Of a stretch of 5,715 nt of DNA, positions 5,378 to 5,715 are shown piece after piece. Under the pieces are notes generated by a model. It was given only the letters and a program-made list of their open reading frames with translations, made no database searches and had not been told where the DNA came from. This DNA is from Pseudobutyrivibrio sp. UBA1225 (GTDB lineage: Bacteria > Bacillota > Clostridia > Lachnospirales > Lachnospiraceae): contig DBWZ01000050.1 in NCBI GenBank assembly GCA_002309345.1, positions 1 through 5,715 of the forward strand. Reading direction: 5' to 3'. The translations under genes and the position numbers were made by a program. The first letter of the stretch is position 1, and every line of letters begins with the position of its first letter.

Positions 5378-5406
5378 ATTCTAACACATAGAATTCAATT
5401 TCTTAA
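5378..5406 (-). promoter_or_regulatory. proximal promoter of the pncA-like gene
   Basis: On the minus strand TTAAGA (5401-5406) and TAGAAT (5378-5383) are separated by 17 bases. TGT immediately before the -10 makes an extended -10. Transcription would start near 5371, about 29 bases before the start codon. Confidence 0.55.
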
Positions 5407-5420
5407 CATTATCCCTCCTT

Positions 5421-5465
5421 TTAATTACCAATATTCTCCCTTTGGTCTAATTCTTTTGCCTTCAT
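5421..5465 (-). CDS. possible leader peptide or gene remnant, 14 aa
   Basis: A 15-codon frame (MKAKELDQRENIGN, then stop) starts 8 bases after a good AAAGGAAG site (5474-5481). It lies inside the long leader between the distal promoter and the pncA-like gene. Its stop overlaps a second strong site (AAAAGGAGGG, 5413-5422), which precedes an ATG at 5409 that opens a frame of only four codons. It is either a leader peptide or the stump of a lost gene. It resembles no protein I know. Confidence 0.3.
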   Translation of the reverse strand: MKAKELDQRENIGN

Positions 5466-5491
5466 AACATATTCTTCCTTTGAAAGATTTC

Positions 5492-5531
5492 GACAGGAGC
5501 CTTAAAATCCGCAGTGTTCTCAGCTCCTGCC
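5492..5531 (-). other. leader hairpin upstream of the pncA-like gene
   Basis: On the minus strand GGCAGGAGC (5523-5531) pairs with GCTCCTGTC (5492-5500). This is a 9-bp stem with one G-U pair and a 22-base loop. It lies about 20 bases after the expected start from the distal promoter. No T-run follows on that strand, so it is not a terminator. Known riboswitch consensus patterns that I checked by eye do not fit. Confidence 0.5.
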
Positions 5532-5559
5532 TTTTATGTCATCTCCCTTTGACAATTTT

Positions 5560-5588
5560 AGTATAGTAGCATAATACTACTTTGTCAA
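5560..5588 (-). promoter_or_regulatory. strong distal promoter with dyad operator and UP-like tract
   Basis: On the minus strand a consensus TTGACA (5583-5588) and TATACT (5560-5565) are exactly 17 bases apart. An A/T tract (5591-5609) upstream resembles an UP element. The spacer holds the inverted repeat AGTAG-N7-CTACT (5565-5581), so a repressor bound there would block polymerase. Start of transcription is expected near 5553, more than 200 bases before the pncA-like start codon. The regulator is not identifiable. Confidence 0.75.
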
Positions 5589-5620
5589 CACTTTTTTAAA
5601 AATTTTTTTGTAGTATTTTT

Positions 5621-5715
5621 AGAAATAGTTTTGCTACACCAAAACTCCAGTAGTGCGAGACGACAATTGCTGTGAACAATCTCCTATAAAGCAAGAAAGA
5701 GTTTTGCTACGCAAA
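5621..5715 (-). repeat. dispersed intergenic repeat, copy 2 (inverted, partly tandem, cut by window end)
   Basis: On the minus strand 5642-5672 is identical over 31 bases to 1749-1779. The unit runs from CTTTATAGGAG (5681-5691) through the conserved block to a hairpin, AGTTTTG-GTGTAG-CAAAACT, ending near 5624. Positions 5693-5715 hold the end of a preceding unit (TTTGCGTAGCAAAACTC then TTTCTT), so at least two units are in tandem with a period of about 70-75 bases. The array continues beyond the window. No coding frame is seen. Confidence 0.78.

Noticed and set aside
5492..5531. TPP riboswitch, because the leader contains GCTGAGA
   Set aside because: Only this short piece matches; the paired stems and the second conserved half of the TPP aptamer are absent, and the gene downstream is not a thiamine gene.

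Overview
This is a chromosomal window of a low-GC Gram-positive bacterium, most likely a Clostridia-class Firmicute. The evidence is the AT-rich intergenic DNA, strong Shine-Dalgarno sites with GGAGG cores, sigma-A promoters, a perfect CIRCE (HrcA) operator, and a LexA box of the CGAAC-N4-GTTYG type. No genus can be named from this alone. There is no sign of a phage, plasmid or insertion sequence. The layout is a set of short, independently regulated stress and housekeeping units.

Left part (1-1230): a strikingly GC-rich stretch (about 30-158) holds a G-quadruplex-type motif and a 14-bp perfect GC-rich hairpin. The hairpin lies just past the stop of a minus-strand gene of unknown function (173-979). 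That gene has its own promoter (1004-1033), overlapped by inverted repeats.

Heat-shock unit (1154-1720): a perfect CIRCE overlaps a sigma-A promoter. It is followed by an Hsp20/alpha-crystallin small heat-shock protein and an intrinsic terminator.

SOS unit (1853-3424): a promoter with a LexA box between its -35 and -10 drives a UmuC/UvrX-type Y-family translesion polymerase. A 57-residue protein follows 11 bases downstream, with its own strong ribosome binding site. The pair resembles the polymerase plus small-protein SOS cassettes of Firmicutes. The small gene converges on a Dabb-domain gene, and their two stop codons share one CTAG.

Right part (3421-5715, minus strand): a Dabb-domain protein, a non-coding stretch with a terminator hairpin, an unrecognised 241-residue protein that carries an internal duplication and a QMSLF peptide like a sliding-clamp-binding motif, and a nicotinamidase-type cysteine hydrolase. 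The hydrolase has a proximal promoter. About 180 bases further upstream is a near-consensus promoter with a dyad operator and a long leader containing a hairpin and mini-ORFs.

The least expected structure is a dispersed repeat. A 31-base block is identical at 1749-1779 and, inverted, at 5642-5672. Each copy ends in a terminator-like hairpin and lies just upstream of a regulated promoter, oriented toward the gene that promoter drives. The right-hand copy is at least partly tandem and runs off the window. No complete new defence or mobile system is visible.
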